Shown: positions 1 to 12,195 of the stretch, piece after piece
Layout of the letters: every line of letters starts with the position of its first letter
How positions within the stretch are numbered: position 1 is the first letter of the stretch
Origin: Ochotona curzoniae
Taxonomy: Eukaryota; Chordata; Mammalia; Lagomorpha; Ochotonidae
Direction of reading: 5' to 3'
Length of the DNA: 64,000 nucleotides
Assembly (NCBI RefSeq): GCF_017591425.1
Contig: NW_024467101.1
Coordinates: 13,032,918 to 13,096,917 of the forward strand
The notes under the pieces: model-generated
What the model was told of the DNA's origin: nothing
The model's input: only the letters and a program-made list of their open reading frames with translations
Databases searched by the model: none
Program-made: the position numbers and the translations under genes

Positions 1-84
1 TTTCACTTACTTGGAAGGCAAGGCAGAGTGTGTTAATCTGTGTCTGTGAGAGTGTGAATAAATGTCTTCTATCTTCTGATTCAC

Positions 85-335
85 TAAAATGCCCATAATA
101 GCCAGTGCTGGATCAAGCCAAAGCTGGGAGCCTGGAACTCCACCTGGTTTCCCACAAAGGTGGAAGGAACATAAAAATTTGAGCTGTCATCCGCTGCCTC
201 CTAGGACACACTAGCAGGAAGCTCAATGGGAAGAGGAAGAGCCAGGACTTGAACCACCGCTCCCACTCAGGATACCAGCATCCCAATAGGTAGCTTAACC
301 TCATAACATTCAGCCTTATCTTTCCTTTAAAGTGA
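85..335 (-). repeat. Old SINE, minus strand
   Basis: A degraded C-SINE-like body read on the minus strand: the 'gccagtgctgg..caagcc' and 'gggagcctggaactccacctggtttccca' region matches the reverse of the SINE middle. The ends are unclear. Confidence 0.55.
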
Positions 336-693
336 CTTTCCTGAGATATCTGCCACATGTAGAGTGTAACTTGCCCAAGTCCCAGGAGATGCAGCAACGA
401 AAACTTTTCTTCCCTCCTTAGTCTTTTAATGCCTTCTCAATTACAGCGATTCCGCTAAAATATAATGAACTGTACAGTCAGCACACTGCTGAGTTTGGCA
501 CAGCATAGGAACTGCTTCTCAGTTCAAAACAGAGCAGCCAGGTGCTCTGGAAGATTCATCCCATGTTTTAGGTAAGACAGGCCTGGATTTGAATCCTGGC
601 TCTGCCACCTAGTCAGTGATGCTGAAGAGGTGGTTTTCTTGAAGTTTCTTTTCTCACCTATGAGGATATGATCTATGCCACAAAATTGTCTTG

Positions 694-1292
694 TGGGTTA
701 AGCTGATGCAACGTTAACACCCCATATGGGCATTGGTTCAAATCCAAGCTCTTCCACTACTAAATCAAGACCCTGCTAATTTACCCAGAGAAGCGATGGA
801 AGACGGTCCAAGTGCTTATACCCATGTGCCAAGACCCAGGTGAAGGGCCGGCGCAATGGCTTGTGGCGAAATCCTCACCTTGCACACGCCAGGATGCCAT
901 GGGGTGCTGGTTTGTGTCCTTGCTGCTCCACTCTTTCCAGCTCCCTGCTTGTGGCCTGGAAAAGCAGCCAAGGATGGTCCAAAGCCTTGAGACCGGACCC
1001 TTCACCTGCATGGGAGACCCAGAAGAAGCTCCAGACTCCCGGCTTCAGATCAGCTCAACCCCAGTCATTGTGGCCACTTGGGGAGTGAACCTGTGGGTGA
1101 AAGATCTTTCTCTCTGTCTCTCCTCCACTCTATGGATCTGCCTTTCCAATAGAAGGGTCTTCTTTAAGAAGACCCAAGTGAACTCCAGGCTTTTGCCTGG
1201 TCCACTTTAGCTGCTATAGGCATTTAGGGATGAACCAACAGTTAGAAGATTTCTCTTCTTTTCTGTCTTTCAAATAAACACACACACACACA
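694..1292 (+). repeat. Older SINE interrupted by a younger SINE
   Basis: An older plus-strand SINE (694-843 and about 1183-1292) is split by another plus-strand SINE (about 845-1168). Flanking near-identical 14-mers, AAGACCCAGGTGAA at 831-844 and AAGACCCAAGTGAA at 1169-1182, are the target duplication of the inserted copy. A short CA run (about 1279-1296) ends the outer copy. Confidence 0.8.
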
Positions 1293-1318
1293 CAAAGCAA
1301 AAAATAAAGCTTAATCCA

Positions 1319-1630
1319 AGGGCCAGCATTATAGTACACAAGGTTAGCTACCACCTGTCATGATCCCATGAGTACAAAGTGGCCGTTCCCGACGGTCCAC
1401 TTCTGGTGCAGTTCCCTGTTTATGGGCCTGGATGCAGCAGTAGATGGTCTCAAATCCATGGGGTCTCCACAACCGAAGGGGAGACACAGATGAAGTTCCA
1501 TGGTCCCTAGCTTTAACCTTGGCCAGCCCCAGTTGTTATAGCCATTTGGGAAACGAATCAGCAGACAGAAGATCTCAATCTCTCTCCTTTTCCTTTCTTC
1601 CCTTCTAAATAAATAAACCAATCAAAAAAG
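1319..1630 (+). repeat. SINE (lagomorph C-SINE-like)
   Basis: Starts with 'gggccagcattatag' and ends with 'taaataaataaacc' after the usual pyrimidine-rich CTCTCTC segment. A moderately diverged full-length copy. Confidence 0.75.
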
Positions 1631-1635
1631 AATTG

Positions 1636-1945
1636 GGGCTAGTGTTACAGCACAGTGGGAGAAGTTGCTACTTGTGACACACCCCACAAGGGTATTGTGT
1701 CTTGGCTGCTCCGCTTTCGATCCAGCTCCCTTGCTAACGGCCTGGGATAGTAGTAGAGGCCAGCTCAAGTTTCTGGACCCCTACCATCCATGTGGGAATC
1801 CTAGATAAAGCTGCGGGCCCCTCGCTTTGACCTGATCCAATGCTGGCTGTTGCAGCCTCCTAGGGAATGACCCAGCAGATGAAAGACCAACTTCTCTTTG
1901 TCTATAACTTCCAAAACAAATAATTCTTAAAAAAAAAAAAAAACT
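1636..1945 (+). repeat. SINE
   Basis: Starts 'ggggctagtgttacagcaca' and runs into an A15 tail. Diverged full-length copy. Confidence 0.75.
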
Positions 1946-2114
1946 TAATACAATGCCTGACAGAGAATAACAGGTATGACAGCCAGAGAGATACATACAA
2001 TAAACACCAAAATAAATGCCTACAACCTAGGGTGTTTAGGAAACAGACTAAAAGGAAAAGTGAGTAATAATACTGATTAGAGAGGGTAGGTACCACCACA
2101 AAGTATATTAAACT

Positions 2115-2385
2115 TCTACTTGAAGTGCTGTCATCTCATATGGATGCTGGTTCAAGTCCCAGATGTTCCACTTCTGACCCAGTTCCCTGCTAATGTGCCC
2201 AGGAATGCAGCAGGCAACCACATGAGACCTGGAAGAAGATCCAAGCTCCTGGCTTTGGAACAGCCCAGCCCGTTGTTGTGCCATTTGGAAAGTGAACCAG
2301 CTTATGGAAGATCTTTCTCTGTGCCTCTCCTTCTCTCTCCAAATCTCCCTTTCAAATAAAAACTAATAAGTCTTTCAAGTAAAAA
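2115..2385 (+). repeat. SINE, head truncated
   Basis: Contains the 'catatggatgctggttcaag' B-box region, the 'agctcctggcttt' middle and an 'aaataaaaactaataag' tail. The extreme head is missing. Confidence 0.75.
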
Positions 2386-2394
2386 TTGATTCAG

Positions 2395-2680
2395 GGACTC
2401 AGCCTTGTGGCATAATGAGCAAAGCACCCTTTTATGAAAGGGATGCTGGTTCAAGATCCAGCGGCTCCATTTCCAACCTATTCTGCCTATGTACCTGGTA
2501 AAGCAGTGGAAAACGACTCAAGTGTTTGGGCCCCTGAACCCATGTGGAAGAAGCTCCTGGCTTCAGACTGGCTCAGCTCGGGTCACTGTGGCCATTTATA
2601 GAATAAACCACCAGACATAATATCTTTCCCTCTGTTTTTCCCTCTCTAACAAATAAGCACATCTTTTAAAAAGAAAGGAA
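2395..2680 (+). repeat. SINE
   Basis: Head-to-tail neighbour of the preceding SINE. It has the 'gatgctggttcaagatcc' B-box region and ends in 'cacatcttttaaaaag'. Confidence 0.75.
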
Positions 2681-2969
2681 GAACAAAAGAAGACAACTGA
2701 TTAGAAAATGTGGCTGAGAAGCTCAGACCCACAAAAAGCCCAAAGGAGCAGCAGCAGGTCCACCATTTGCCACATTCCATCGCCCAGCACAAGGCCCCTA
2801 TCGCTAGTTCCCTCTGAATCACTGATCTCACATGAGGTCAGTTGCTAAATTACTCTTCCCAACAGACTGAGTGAGGCAAGGAACCCAAGGCCACAGTGAC
2901 CTACATTCTCCACCTGTGAACTTCTGCCCCCTGCAGACCAGGCCTGTCAACCAGTGATGAGAGGGTCAC

Positions 2970-2999
2970 AAGCCAGCCAGCCAGCCAGCCAGCCAGCCG
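2970..2999. repeat. (AGCC)n microsatellite
   Basis: Six to seven tandem AGCC units in 'caagccagccagccagccag'. Short and perfect. Confidence 0.9.
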
Positions 3000-5559
3000 C
3001 TAACCTCCTCCACTCCCTTCTTACCTTTCAAGCTGGTTATCTGCGCATGAGCAGATCCTCTCCCTAGCTGAAAGGCGGACTGTCCACAAGAAGGGGGTCT
3101 TCCTTGGTGGCGATGTAAATGACTCATCTGATAGGCTGTCGAGGAAGCCAACCTTTTCCCCCATCTGGAGCCATGTTCTGCCTTATTTTTAATTCCATCA
3201 AAGAAAGAAACAGGCGATGACACTTCAGCCTACTCTGCCCAAGCAGTTTTTTCTACAGCACAAGTTTTACCAGGAAAGAAAACAAGGCTGAGAGGCAAAG
3301 CAGGTTCCTCAAGGTTACACGGGTTTCCACACCATCTTTCTGCAAGCAGCAGAGTCTTCCCCAGCTGCCACACCAACCTCTGTGCCCTCAGGCCAGCTAA
3401 TCCAGAGTCAAAAACCATGGATGACCGAGTAAGAACCCGTATAGTGTGCCCAGAGGTAAGGCTCTGGCTGACGATCTCAGGCTGTGAACACCAGCTCTCC
3501 TCTAGCCAGTCCAACAGACATTATTATGAAATGTCTTTGAAAGCATAAGCCGGCAGGTGCCCTGGGCCGGAGCACTGGGAGCTGGAATGCTGAACTACAA
3601 AGGAACTGCAGGGAAGCAGCAAGTTCAAAAGCAGGCCAAACCCTTATCTGGCCTAACTCGGCAACAAACAGGTGAATTCATTCAGTATAAAATGAACTTT
3701 CCTCGGCTCATTGGAAACTATGTCACAGGCGTGTCACATCTCTCCACTTGTAATCAGTGCATAGCTAAAGAAGGCACCTGGCCCACCTTCAACCCCACAG
3801 CAGGGCCATCGACAGGGCCAGAGATGGTGAGCGGAGGGAACAGCCACATCGCCCTTGGTGAGGCTCACCCCTAATCTACAGCAAGCTGCTTCCTGAGCTA
3901 GACAGGCTTAAGACCCAATCCCAGCGCCAGCTCAAATACTTTCGGGAACTTGGGCAAGTGCAACATGCAGGTCCTAGCAGAGCCCCACCCATGCCTTAGT
4001 CCTGCTGTGCACGTGCAGGAGGGAGCAGGCAGCCTCCTTATTCAACACCCTAAAGGCCAGTGTCCCAAAAACAGGAAGCCTCCAGGACACCAGTTTTGGC
4101 AGGTCTCCTGTAATTTTACCTGCTACAGAAAATTCCTCCCAAGGAATTGCAACCATGAGCCAACCACGTGGGGAAGAGAGCTGGATAGACCAACACCCAA
4201 CTGCCACACCAGCTTGCGGAGGAAGGGCAGGGGCTGGAGACTACACCCATGTGGTCTCAGTTCTCTTCCCCCGGAACAGCGGACCGCTCTCCCAGTGTCA
4301 GGCTGCGGGCTCACGGGAAGGGAAGCATCTGCACACCAACCTCTATCTGAACACTCCCGCTGCTATCTCCACAGGCAAAGTCCACAAACCGTCTGCCGTT
4401 TCCTCAAGGCCGCCCACAGGCATGAAGAAAGAGGAAGGGTCCAGGGTGAGCTTGGCGATGGCCTCTCGCCATGAAGTCTGCCTCAGCTGAACCCAAGGTT
4501 ACCACACAACCGATGTGCCAGGGTTACATGAATTCCAAGATAGAGAATTTCTGAAAAGACAGCGGTGGGGTCCCAAGACCCTCACACGTAGGGAAACAGT
4601 AAACTCCTCAATGTAGCAGTCTCTAAGACACAGGCTCAAGCTGGGAGAATCTCAGAGAAATGTTGACTGGGGCAGCTTGTTGCCCATCTTGCATGCTCAA
4701 AACCCAGAATATGGCATCCAATACATTAACTTCCTTTTTAAACCTGTTTCCCTATTCTACTTAAAAGACAAAAACAATACAGGATTTTTCTTCCCCCTCG
4801 AAAAACTGGTCTGGGACAACCTTCATCAAGGGGCCCACGGAACAGAAACCTGGGTCCCTGGAGGGAGGGGAAAAAAGGAAGTTTCACACAGCCGGAGTGG
4901 GGCCCTTGGGAGTCTGCAGTTTAACCACCTGCCCTGCCAATTTTTATGCATGCTTTGAAAGCAAAACAAAACAAAAAAGACTGTGGTGCCCAATGGTTCC
5001 CCCACCCCCTGGCAGTTGGAATCTCTTTTCCAGGCCACCTGCGCTAGGCTGTACCCTCTCTGGCATCCACATCGTTTTACAATGGGTCCCGGGGCCACGC
5101 AAGCCTCCCATGCCACTCGGCTCCCATACAACCATCCCGCAGCTTCCACTTTTAAGCACATGTCCTCCTGGCTCCATCAAACTTTTCCCAACCCACCCTC
5201 CTTGAAGACGTGTCGCGATTCTGACTAAGGACCGAGCCGGGCTCCTGCAGCAGCAACCACGAGAACGGCCTCATTTCGGGGCTGTTAAGATCCTGCCAGC
5301 AACCTTCTCGATCAAAGAAGGCAAGGGGACCGGCGATGACCTGCAAGGCAAGCCATGTGGCCTCGAGGGGGCACGAGCCCGCCCTCGTCCTTTACTCTCC
5401 TAGCTTGGGTTGGTGAGGACGGCGAGGAGCTGCTCCCATGCAAGATGCGCGCTGGTCCAAAAGACAACTTCTCGCCAACTCTGTGCCTCGATGGGAGCCA
5501 GGGCCAGGCCTTGGGCTCTGAGACCCAAGTCCCTGAGGGCAACTGCAAGCAGAGGGAAC

Positions 5560-6800
5560 TTCAACCCCAGGGACGTGGCTGCCGGGCTGAGGACGGGGCT
5601 CGAGGCCAGCTGCCCTCCGGCGGCTGAGGCCAGCACCGCAGGCCTCCCGGCAGCGGCCGAGGGGCGCTCACTCCTCTCTCTCACCTCGGCCCACCCGGCC
5701 TTCCAGAGGGTCCTTGCGGAAGTGAATCCCGTGCACGTCCACATGCGCCTCGCCGCCCGCGTTGACCGCCCAGATGACGCTCTCGGGCAGCCCGGCCCCC
5801 GCCGCGCGACCCACGCCGAGCCCCGGCCCGCGGAGCGCCAGCAGCAGCAGCAGTCGTAGCAGCGCCACCACGGCTCCCTCCACCGCTCGGGCCCCCGGCA
5901 TGGCGGCCACCCCTGCGAGGAGGGGACAGCCCCCCGGCCGATGGGTTTTTGTTGCTATTGTTGCTCTCGGCCGGCCGACCGCCGGGCCGTCCCCGGGACT
6001 CAGAAAAACAGCGCCACGAGCCGCTCTGCCTGAGCCGCCGGGGACATGTCGCGCTCCGGCCTCCTCCTCCAGCCGCGGGTGCCGCCTCCCACCTCGGGAA
6101 CAACCTACCCCGCCGCCCAGCCCCCCAAGCCGCGGTCCGGCAGCCAATCACCGCGCGGCCCTCATTAATTACCCACCACCCAGTCGAGAGCCGTGCTCTC
6201 ATTGGCTGCCAGGTGAGGGAAAGGGCGTGGCCATGCCCAGGCGCCGACCCAACCACCGGGCACAAGACGGAGCGCGCGCAGAGGGAGGGAGTTCGGTTGA
6301 AGCGGCGATTTGCTACGGAAGTGGCGGGTGCAGCGCCCAGGAGGGCCCCGGAATGCCATAGCTGAATGGGAAGAGTGGCGTGTTGGGGGGGGGAAGGTTT
6401 AGAGTCGGGCGCACAGACACGTCGCCAACACTTCCGGTGCTCCAGTTGTAGAGAACGAATGGGCTCCGAAGGGGGCGTTACTGCCTTTCCCGCCCCCCAC
6501 TCAGCTGGTCGGAAAGAGGGATGAGTATGAGCTCTAGGAAGAGCTATGGACTCTCTCCCAACCTCAGTCGCGTGAGGCAGAGGGGCCACAGGCACAGGCC
6601 TTCAGGGCACGAGTCCCACGAGGCTCAAACTCCTCCTCCTCCACCCCTTTACGGGTTCGGGACGGGTGGTAGCGTCCAAACGACCGTCCAATCAGAAGAC
6701 TCCAGCGCAGCGGAAACGCGTGGCTTTGTGAGGGCAGGGGGTTCCAGGCTGCCCGCGTTGCCATGGCGACAGCCTCTGGCGGGCCTCGGCCGCGTGGGGT
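5560..6800. promoter_or_regulatory. MLEC: CpG island and promoter of MLEC
   Basis: A CpG-dense block spans MLEC exon 1 and about 900 bp upstream of its start codon. On the upstream side there are CCAAT boxes (minus-strand CCAAT at 6201-6205, plus-strand CCAAT at 6144-6148) and two ETS-type motifs (CGGAAGTGG at 6316-6324, ACTTCCGGT at 6430-6438). No TATA box is evident, as expected for a housekeeping ER gene. The exact transcription start cannot be read from sequence. The right part (6.4-6.8 kb) could also drive transcription on the plus strand. Confidence 0.75.
5685..5901 (-). CDS. MLEC: MLEC (malectin) exon 1, coding part
   Basis: This is the first coding exon of malectin, a type I membrane lectin of the endoplasmic reticulum that binds diglucosylated high-mannose N-glycans on newly made glycoproteins and works with ribophorin I in quality control. 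The 217 bp encode 72 codons plus one base from an ATG at 5901. A Leu-rich signal peptide (residues about 13-24) is followed by the start of the malectin domain, including [17 protein letters not shown] and [12 protein letters not shown], which I recognise from mammalian malectin. A consensus donor (G|GTGAGA) follows at 5684 with intron phase 1, as expected. The Leu run comes from a short CTG repeat (CAGCAGCAG on the plus strand). Later exons are outside the window. Confidence 0.95.
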
Positions 6801-8439
6801 CGGGGTGAGTCCCGGCCTTGGCGACGACAGCGGGCATCTCTGCCCAGTCTGGCGACGCGTGCCCGGCGTCTGCCGTTGGCGCTTTCCCCTGGCGTTCTCT
6901 CCTGCGCTGGAGCTGCCTGCGCCACAGCTGCCTGCTCAAACCCCCATTTTTTGGATAGCGACACTGAGGCCCACAGAGGCCAAGCGTTGCCACCAAGTTT
7001 GTGCCGCAAGTTTAGAGCAGACCACACACACACAAAGTTTATTCAAAGTTTATTCCCATTAATAAGTAGGTTTAGCAGATGACAGGAAGGCTGGTTAAAT
7101 TAAATTGGGGATAAGCACATTGAACATACTTAGGATTTTTTTTTAAAAATCATTTGCCAGGAAAAAAAAAACTGGATTGATTGGGTTTTTTGGACAAACC
7201 CAACTACCCCATGCTAGGCAGTGAGATTTGTGGGGCCCCGCTGGAGGATCGCACACTCAGAAGAGTTCATCAATCCATTATTCAGAACAGTATCAGGTTT
7301 CATGAAAGAACTAACCAGGCAGTGGAATGGAGATGCTCCATGGGGGAGCTGAAATACTCAAAAATTTCCCCCCCAAGATCAGATGTCACAGAGTAACTTC
7401 TGCACATGTTTAGCCTTTTTAATTTTTTTTTTTTCTATTCTTTACCAGCATTTGGTTTTTCTTCTCACACAGACTGGCTATGTTCCCAGGGCTTGCTTGG
7501 AACCCTATCTTGGGGGTTTCTGATTGTACCCCACTCTCTGAAAACTGTGACCAGGCAGAAGCCTGGAGAGCCCTCAAGAGCCATGCTGCTAGCCTGGGGG
7601 AGGACTGAGGTCCTGGCAGGGGACAGTTGGGCTGCCTCGCAGGCAGTGGGCTTGCTGTGGAGCCCCTGGCTCAGAAGTGAAACAGCAGCTGGGACTTACA
7701 CTGAAGTTGGTCCAGCATGCCAGCATCACAGACAGTAGCTTCACTGGCCATGCTGCAGCACTGCCCACCCCAACCCTGCCTGGTCTCTCCTTTTCGCTTG
7801 TAGGTTAAACCACATCTTCAGGTACACATACATGCTGAGATCCCAGAGACTGGATGAACATGCAATTGGGGTGACACTGTGAGGGTCCCATACCCAGTGA
7901 CAATGGTGAACTACCTTGTCGCCTTGGCCAAGTGACTCAACCAATGCCCTGGACACGTGAGTTCTTTATCAGTGTATTCCACAAGCACAAATCAAAAACA
8001 TTAAAAGACACAAAGCTGTTCTGACGAGGGACAAGCAGTCAAGGGTAACAGCTATTCATATTGTGTTACGTATTCTAGGTTATCTAGAGATGATTTATAG
8101 TATATGGGAAGAGGCTGTCAGCTAATATGCAAATACTATTTGATTAAGGATCCTTGTACTATGGGGAGCTAGGAGCAGGCCCGGGAAGTTCCTGGCCCCA
8201 ACCCCCTGGGAGCCCTTGAGAATCAGCAGTCCTTCTCTAGGCTCTAGTTTCCTCTGTTGTGAAATAGAGCAAGTACATCAACAGGTGCTATTTCAAAGAG
8301 TATCTGTGAGGATGAAAGAGGGCAATTCAGCCAGAGGAGGAAGAAGAAGGTCACGGAGCACATCACAAAGTCCCTGGAATTGCTCAATAAGCTGGAACCA
8401 TGTCAATTATTGGAGGGCTGTTTGTCTTTGAAAGAATAT

Positions 8440-8755
8440 GAGGCCTGGCGCGTTGGTTGGCCTAACAGCTAAAGTCCTCACCTTGCATGCACTGGGATCC
8501 CATGTGGGCGCTGGTTCTAATCCTGGCAACCCTGCTTCCCATCCAGCTTCGTGCTTGTGGCCTAGGAAAGCAGTCAAGGACGGCCCAAAGCCTTGGGACC
8601 TTGCATCCACGTGGGAGACCCGGAAGAAGCTCCCAGCTCCTGGCTTCAGATCAGCTCAGCTCTGGTTGTTGTGGTCACTTGGGGAGTGAATCATCGGGCA
8701 GATCTTCCTCTCTGTATGTCTGACTTGGCAATAAAAATAAATCTTTAAAAAAGAG
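8440..8755 (+). repeat. SINE, fairly young
   Basis: Begins 'gaggcctggcgcgttgg', keeps 'ccttgcatgcactgggatcc', and ends 'aataaaaataaatcttta'. Low divergence from the 9617 copy. Confidence 0.85.
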
Positions 8756-9159
8756 AGAGAGACAGAATATAGGACAGTCTGCCAGGAAGAAGCCCAGCTA
8801 CTTCCTCTTGGACGTACTATGAACTGGGCTGTTGCCGCTGTAACCCATGACTCCTCACCACCCTTGGTTGGCTGTCTCCCAGCTTACCTACAGTTCTTTC
8901 CTGTGCATAATCAACCCTTACAGATCTTAGCTTGATCTGGTGTTCTTTATGCTGGACTGGCATGTGATGTCAACCAAGCGTTCGACCAGTTTTTACCCTG
9001 AAATAGGACATTCTTCTGAATTCTATTGCCTGTGACTTGGACACCCTACCTCATGCTCTAAAGAGGACCAAGAACTACAAGGGCATGGGTACAGGTTCAT
9101 GGAAAAATGGAATTAAAAAAACCAAGTATATTTTTGGTTTGAAAAATGCATAATCCTTT

Positions 9160-9465
9160 CTTTTTTAAAAGATTTAGTTATTTTTATTGGAAAGGCTGAT
9201 TTATAGAAATAATGAAAGATCGCCTATCTCCTGGCTCACTCCCAAGTGGTTGCAACAGCCACACTGAACTAATTTGAAGCTAGGAGCCAGGAATTTCTTC
9301 TGTGTCTCCCACGCGGGTGCAGGGGCCAAAAGCATTGGGCTGTCCTCGACTGCTTTCCCAGGCCACAAGCAGGGAGCTGGATGGGAAATGGAGCAGCTGG
9401 GACAGGAACTGGTGCCCATATGGGATGCCAGTGCTTAACCTGCTGAGCCACTAAACTGCCCTCAC
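9160..9465 (-). repeat. SINE, minus strand
   Basis: Reverse-oriented: a poly-T/'agatttagttatttttattgg' tail at the left and the head at the right ('cccatatgggatgccag'). Confidence 0.8.
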
Positions 9466-9616
9466 ATATGCACTTTTCCTTATATGCACTTTTTGAGGGC
9501 CTCTCATATATGTAGATTTCAGACTTTTGTTTGGTACCAGAATAAACTGATCTTCACATTCCATTTTTCATGAACTTTCTCAAGTGCCTTCATTTGCTTT
9601 CAAGAATGCAGTGCCC

Positions 9617-9949
9617 GGACCCGGCGCGGTGGCGCAGTGGTTAAGGTCCTCACCTTGCATGCCCGGGATCCCATATGGGCGCCGGTTCTAATCCCGGCAA
9701 CCCCGCTTCCCTTCCAGCTCCCTGCCTGTGGCCCAGGAAGGCAGTCGAGGACGGCCCAAAGCTTTGGGACCCTGCACCCATGTGGGAGACCCGGAAGAGG
9801 CTCCTGGCTTCGGATCAGCATAGCACCGGCATAGCATCGGCCCGTTGCGCTCACTTGGAGAGTGAATCATCGGACGGAAGATCTTCCTCTCTGTCTCTCC
9901 TCTCTGTATATCCACCTTTCCAATAAAAATAAATCTTAAAAAAAAAAAA
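9617..9949 (+). repeat. Young full-length SINE with perfect target duplication
   Basis: Head 'cggacccggcgcggtggcgc', a near-consensus B box 'GGTTCTAATCC' and a tail 'aataaaaataaatctt' plus A-run. A perfect 15-bp target duplication AAGAATGCAGTGCCC lies at 9602-9616 and 9950-9964. This copy serves as the reference for the family in this window. It contains a small internal duplication ('atcagcatagcaccggcatagcatcgg'). Confidence 0.95.
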
Positions 9950-10784
9950 AAGAATGCAGTGCCCATGGAACACTCAACAAGTTCAACCATGGGAGTTGAT
10001 GGCCTCTTCAAACCCACTCTTGCCCTGAAGATGGAGTGTCTTCTGTAGAGTACACCCAGTTACTCTAGTGGCTGGTGAAGTGCTTGTGGTGGTGCACAGG
10101 TATTAAGTCCTTGGGGTGTAGCAGAGATTGGCACCTGTAGACAGGGTCTTACTTGAGAGGGCCTGTTCCAGGGGTTGTGTTTGGGGGCCTGGGCTGGGAG
10201 AGTGGAATTTCCAGCAATTACAGGTTTGACAAGATCAGGACCCAGGCCTAACACAGGACAGTATGAGGGGGTGGGGGGGCTCAACTACCAAAGTGGACTG
10301 GAGGGCCTGAGTCCCTGAGGGCATTCCCAGACAGCCAGAGGCCTATTCTCTGGAGGCCTGGGAAAGTTGGAAAGGGCCTTGGGTGGTCCTGAGTCCAGAC
10401 ATTCCTCTGATAGCACTAAGCTCCTGCCTGCTGTGGGCAGCCATCCCTGTCTGAGAGCCAAGGGACATGGTGTGTGGCTGCACTCCCAGTTTCTCTAGCC
10501 AAGGATGGTTTTCTGTGAATTTTTCCTCAAAGCTTCCAAGACTATCTCATGTGGGGCACCTGAACTGGGGATCAGAGAGAGCGGGGTTCACTTGGGTCCA
10601 TCCTCCATGGCTTCCCAATCTGGCTATCTCCTTTCTCAGAAAGTGAGAGGACATCCTCGTACAGTTGTATGGCTTGAATGAGATACCTTTCAAAGGAATG
10701 GCAAACTATTTGTTGAAGGAAAATATATACTCTTTGTACAAAATGCAGATGACATGCAAGAGGATTTTTTTTAAGTTAAAAAAA

Positions 10785-11070
10785 AAAATTATATGTTTGA
10801 AAGGCAGAGAAGGAGACAGGATTTTTCTCTCCTGGTTCTCTCTGAAAAAACTAGAATAGCCAGGAGTGGACCAGGCCTAGGCCAGGAAGCAGGTCTCCCA
10901 CAGGGATAGCAGGGACCTCAGCACTTGGTCCATCTTCAGCATTGCTTTCCCAGGTGCGTTAGCCAGGGTGCTGGATCAAAGTGGAGCAGCCAGTGATTCA
11001 AACCAGTGCTCCTAGAAGGAATGCTGGGTTAAGCTGCAGCTTACTCGATTATACCACAACACTATCCCTT
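10785..11070 (-). repeat. SINE, minus strand, diverged
   Basis: Reverse SINE body with 'gctttcccaggtgcgttagcc' and 'gattcaaaccagtgctc' (reverse B box). Confidence 0.7.
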
Positions 11071-11332
11071 TTTCATTTACACCAAAGACTTAGGAATTTT
11101 AAACCCAGTCCCAGACAGAGAAGTGATTTCCCAGAACCCCCCAACTAGGAGCCAACGGTCAGGAGTCCCCCCGCCCCACCCCAGCCTGGCGGCCCATCAT
11201 TCACAGAGTGTGACCTGGGGACATGGACTCACCTCTCTGGGCCTCAGGCTCCTTCCCTGTGCAATATACTTGCTCATTCTTCATGAAAGTAAAAAGAAGT
11301 AAAAAGAGGCATGTTAAAATGAACCCCCTCAA

Positions 11333-11592
11333 TTTATTTAAAATGCAGGTAGAAAGATAGGAACCATCTTCTTGGTTCATTCCCCAAGTGCTCCCAACAG
11401 CTAGAGTTGGGCCAAGCTGAAACCAGGAGCCCAGAATCTGTGTCCCTCACCCGGCTTCAACTGCTGCAGCCATTTCTGCTGCCTCCCAGGGTGTGCCTTA
11501 ACAGGAAACTGGAATTTGGTTTTGAACCCAGCCACTCCCATATGGGATGTAGGAGTCCCAAGAGGCCTCTTCACCACTGTGCCAAGTTCCCA
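11333..11592 (-). repeat. SINE, minus strand
   Basis: Tail-proximal 'ggttcattccccaag' at left, reverse B box 'catatgggatgtagg' at right. Moderately diverged. Confidence 0.7.
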
Positions 11593-11823
11593 CTCTGAAA
11601 AGAGATCTTTTAAAGAATGACAATGTTGGGGTGGGGGACACTTGTTTTGTTTTTTGTTTTTTAAACTAGCATTGCAGAACCACGGAGCAGAATGCACGTG
11701 CTGAATAAATTATCATGCAAGGAGCAGAAGGGATGTCATAGGGACTTCTTAGAGCACTGTGGCCTTTGGAAAGTCATTTTCCACCCTAGATATCAGCTTC
11801 ATATCATTAGAAAACCAGGCCAG

Positions 11824-12125
11824 AGCCAGGCTCAATAGCTCAGTGGGTAAATCCTCACCTGCCATATGGGCATCAGTTCACATCCCAGCTGTTCCACTTC
11901 TCCTCTAGCTCCTCACTTATGGCCTGGGAAAGCATTAAAGGATGCCGCAAAACCATGGGACCCTGCATTTGCATGGGAGACCTGGGAGCAGCTCCTGGCT
12001 TCAAATTGGTTCAATTGTGGCCATTTGGGAGAGTGAACCAGCAGATGAAAGACCTTTCTGTTTTACCTTCTCTCCTTAAATTTGATCTGACTTTTCAATA
12101 AAAATAAATAAATCTTTAAGAAACC
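11824..12125 (+). repeat. SINE
   Basis: Plus-strand copy ending 'aaataaataaatctttaag', followed directly by an AG microsatellite. Confidence 0.8.
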
Positions 12126-12127
12126 AA

Positions 12128-12195
12128 AAAAGAGAGAGAGAGAGAGAGAGAGAGAAGAAAGAAAAAGGAAGAGAAAGAGAAAAGAAAGAAAACAA
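12128..12195. repeat. (AG)n and purine-rich tract
   Basis: A GA dinucleotide run (about 12131-12155) continues into an AAAGA-rich purine tract, probably grown from the tail of the adjacent SINE. Confidence 0.85.

Larger units (their letters stand above)
1..5684 (-). other. MLEC: MLEC intron 1 (5' part of the intron), repeat-rich
   Basis: This stretch follows the splice donor of MLEC exon 1 in the direction of transcription and shows none of the later malectin exons, so it is read as intron 1, which continues past the left edge. It holds several SINEs between 60 and 2690, a short AGCC repeat near 2970, and about 2.8 kb (2.9-5.6 kb) of mostly unique sequence that turns GC-rich toward the MLEC CpG island. 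No open frame here looks like a gene. That it is intronic is inference from gene order. Confidence 0.75.

Noticed and set aside
1..5684. Search for malectin exons 2 onward
   Set aside because: No segment encodes the rest of the malectin domain or its acidic C-terminus; these exons must lie left of the window.
5681..6595. 304-aa minus-strand frame across the MLEC promoter
   Set aside because: Different phase from the malectin start and no similarity to a known protein; a CpG-island artefact.
9637..9834. Repeated small frames with Pro/Cys-rich products seen many times in the window
   Set aside because: They are translations of the SINE body in either strand, not genes.
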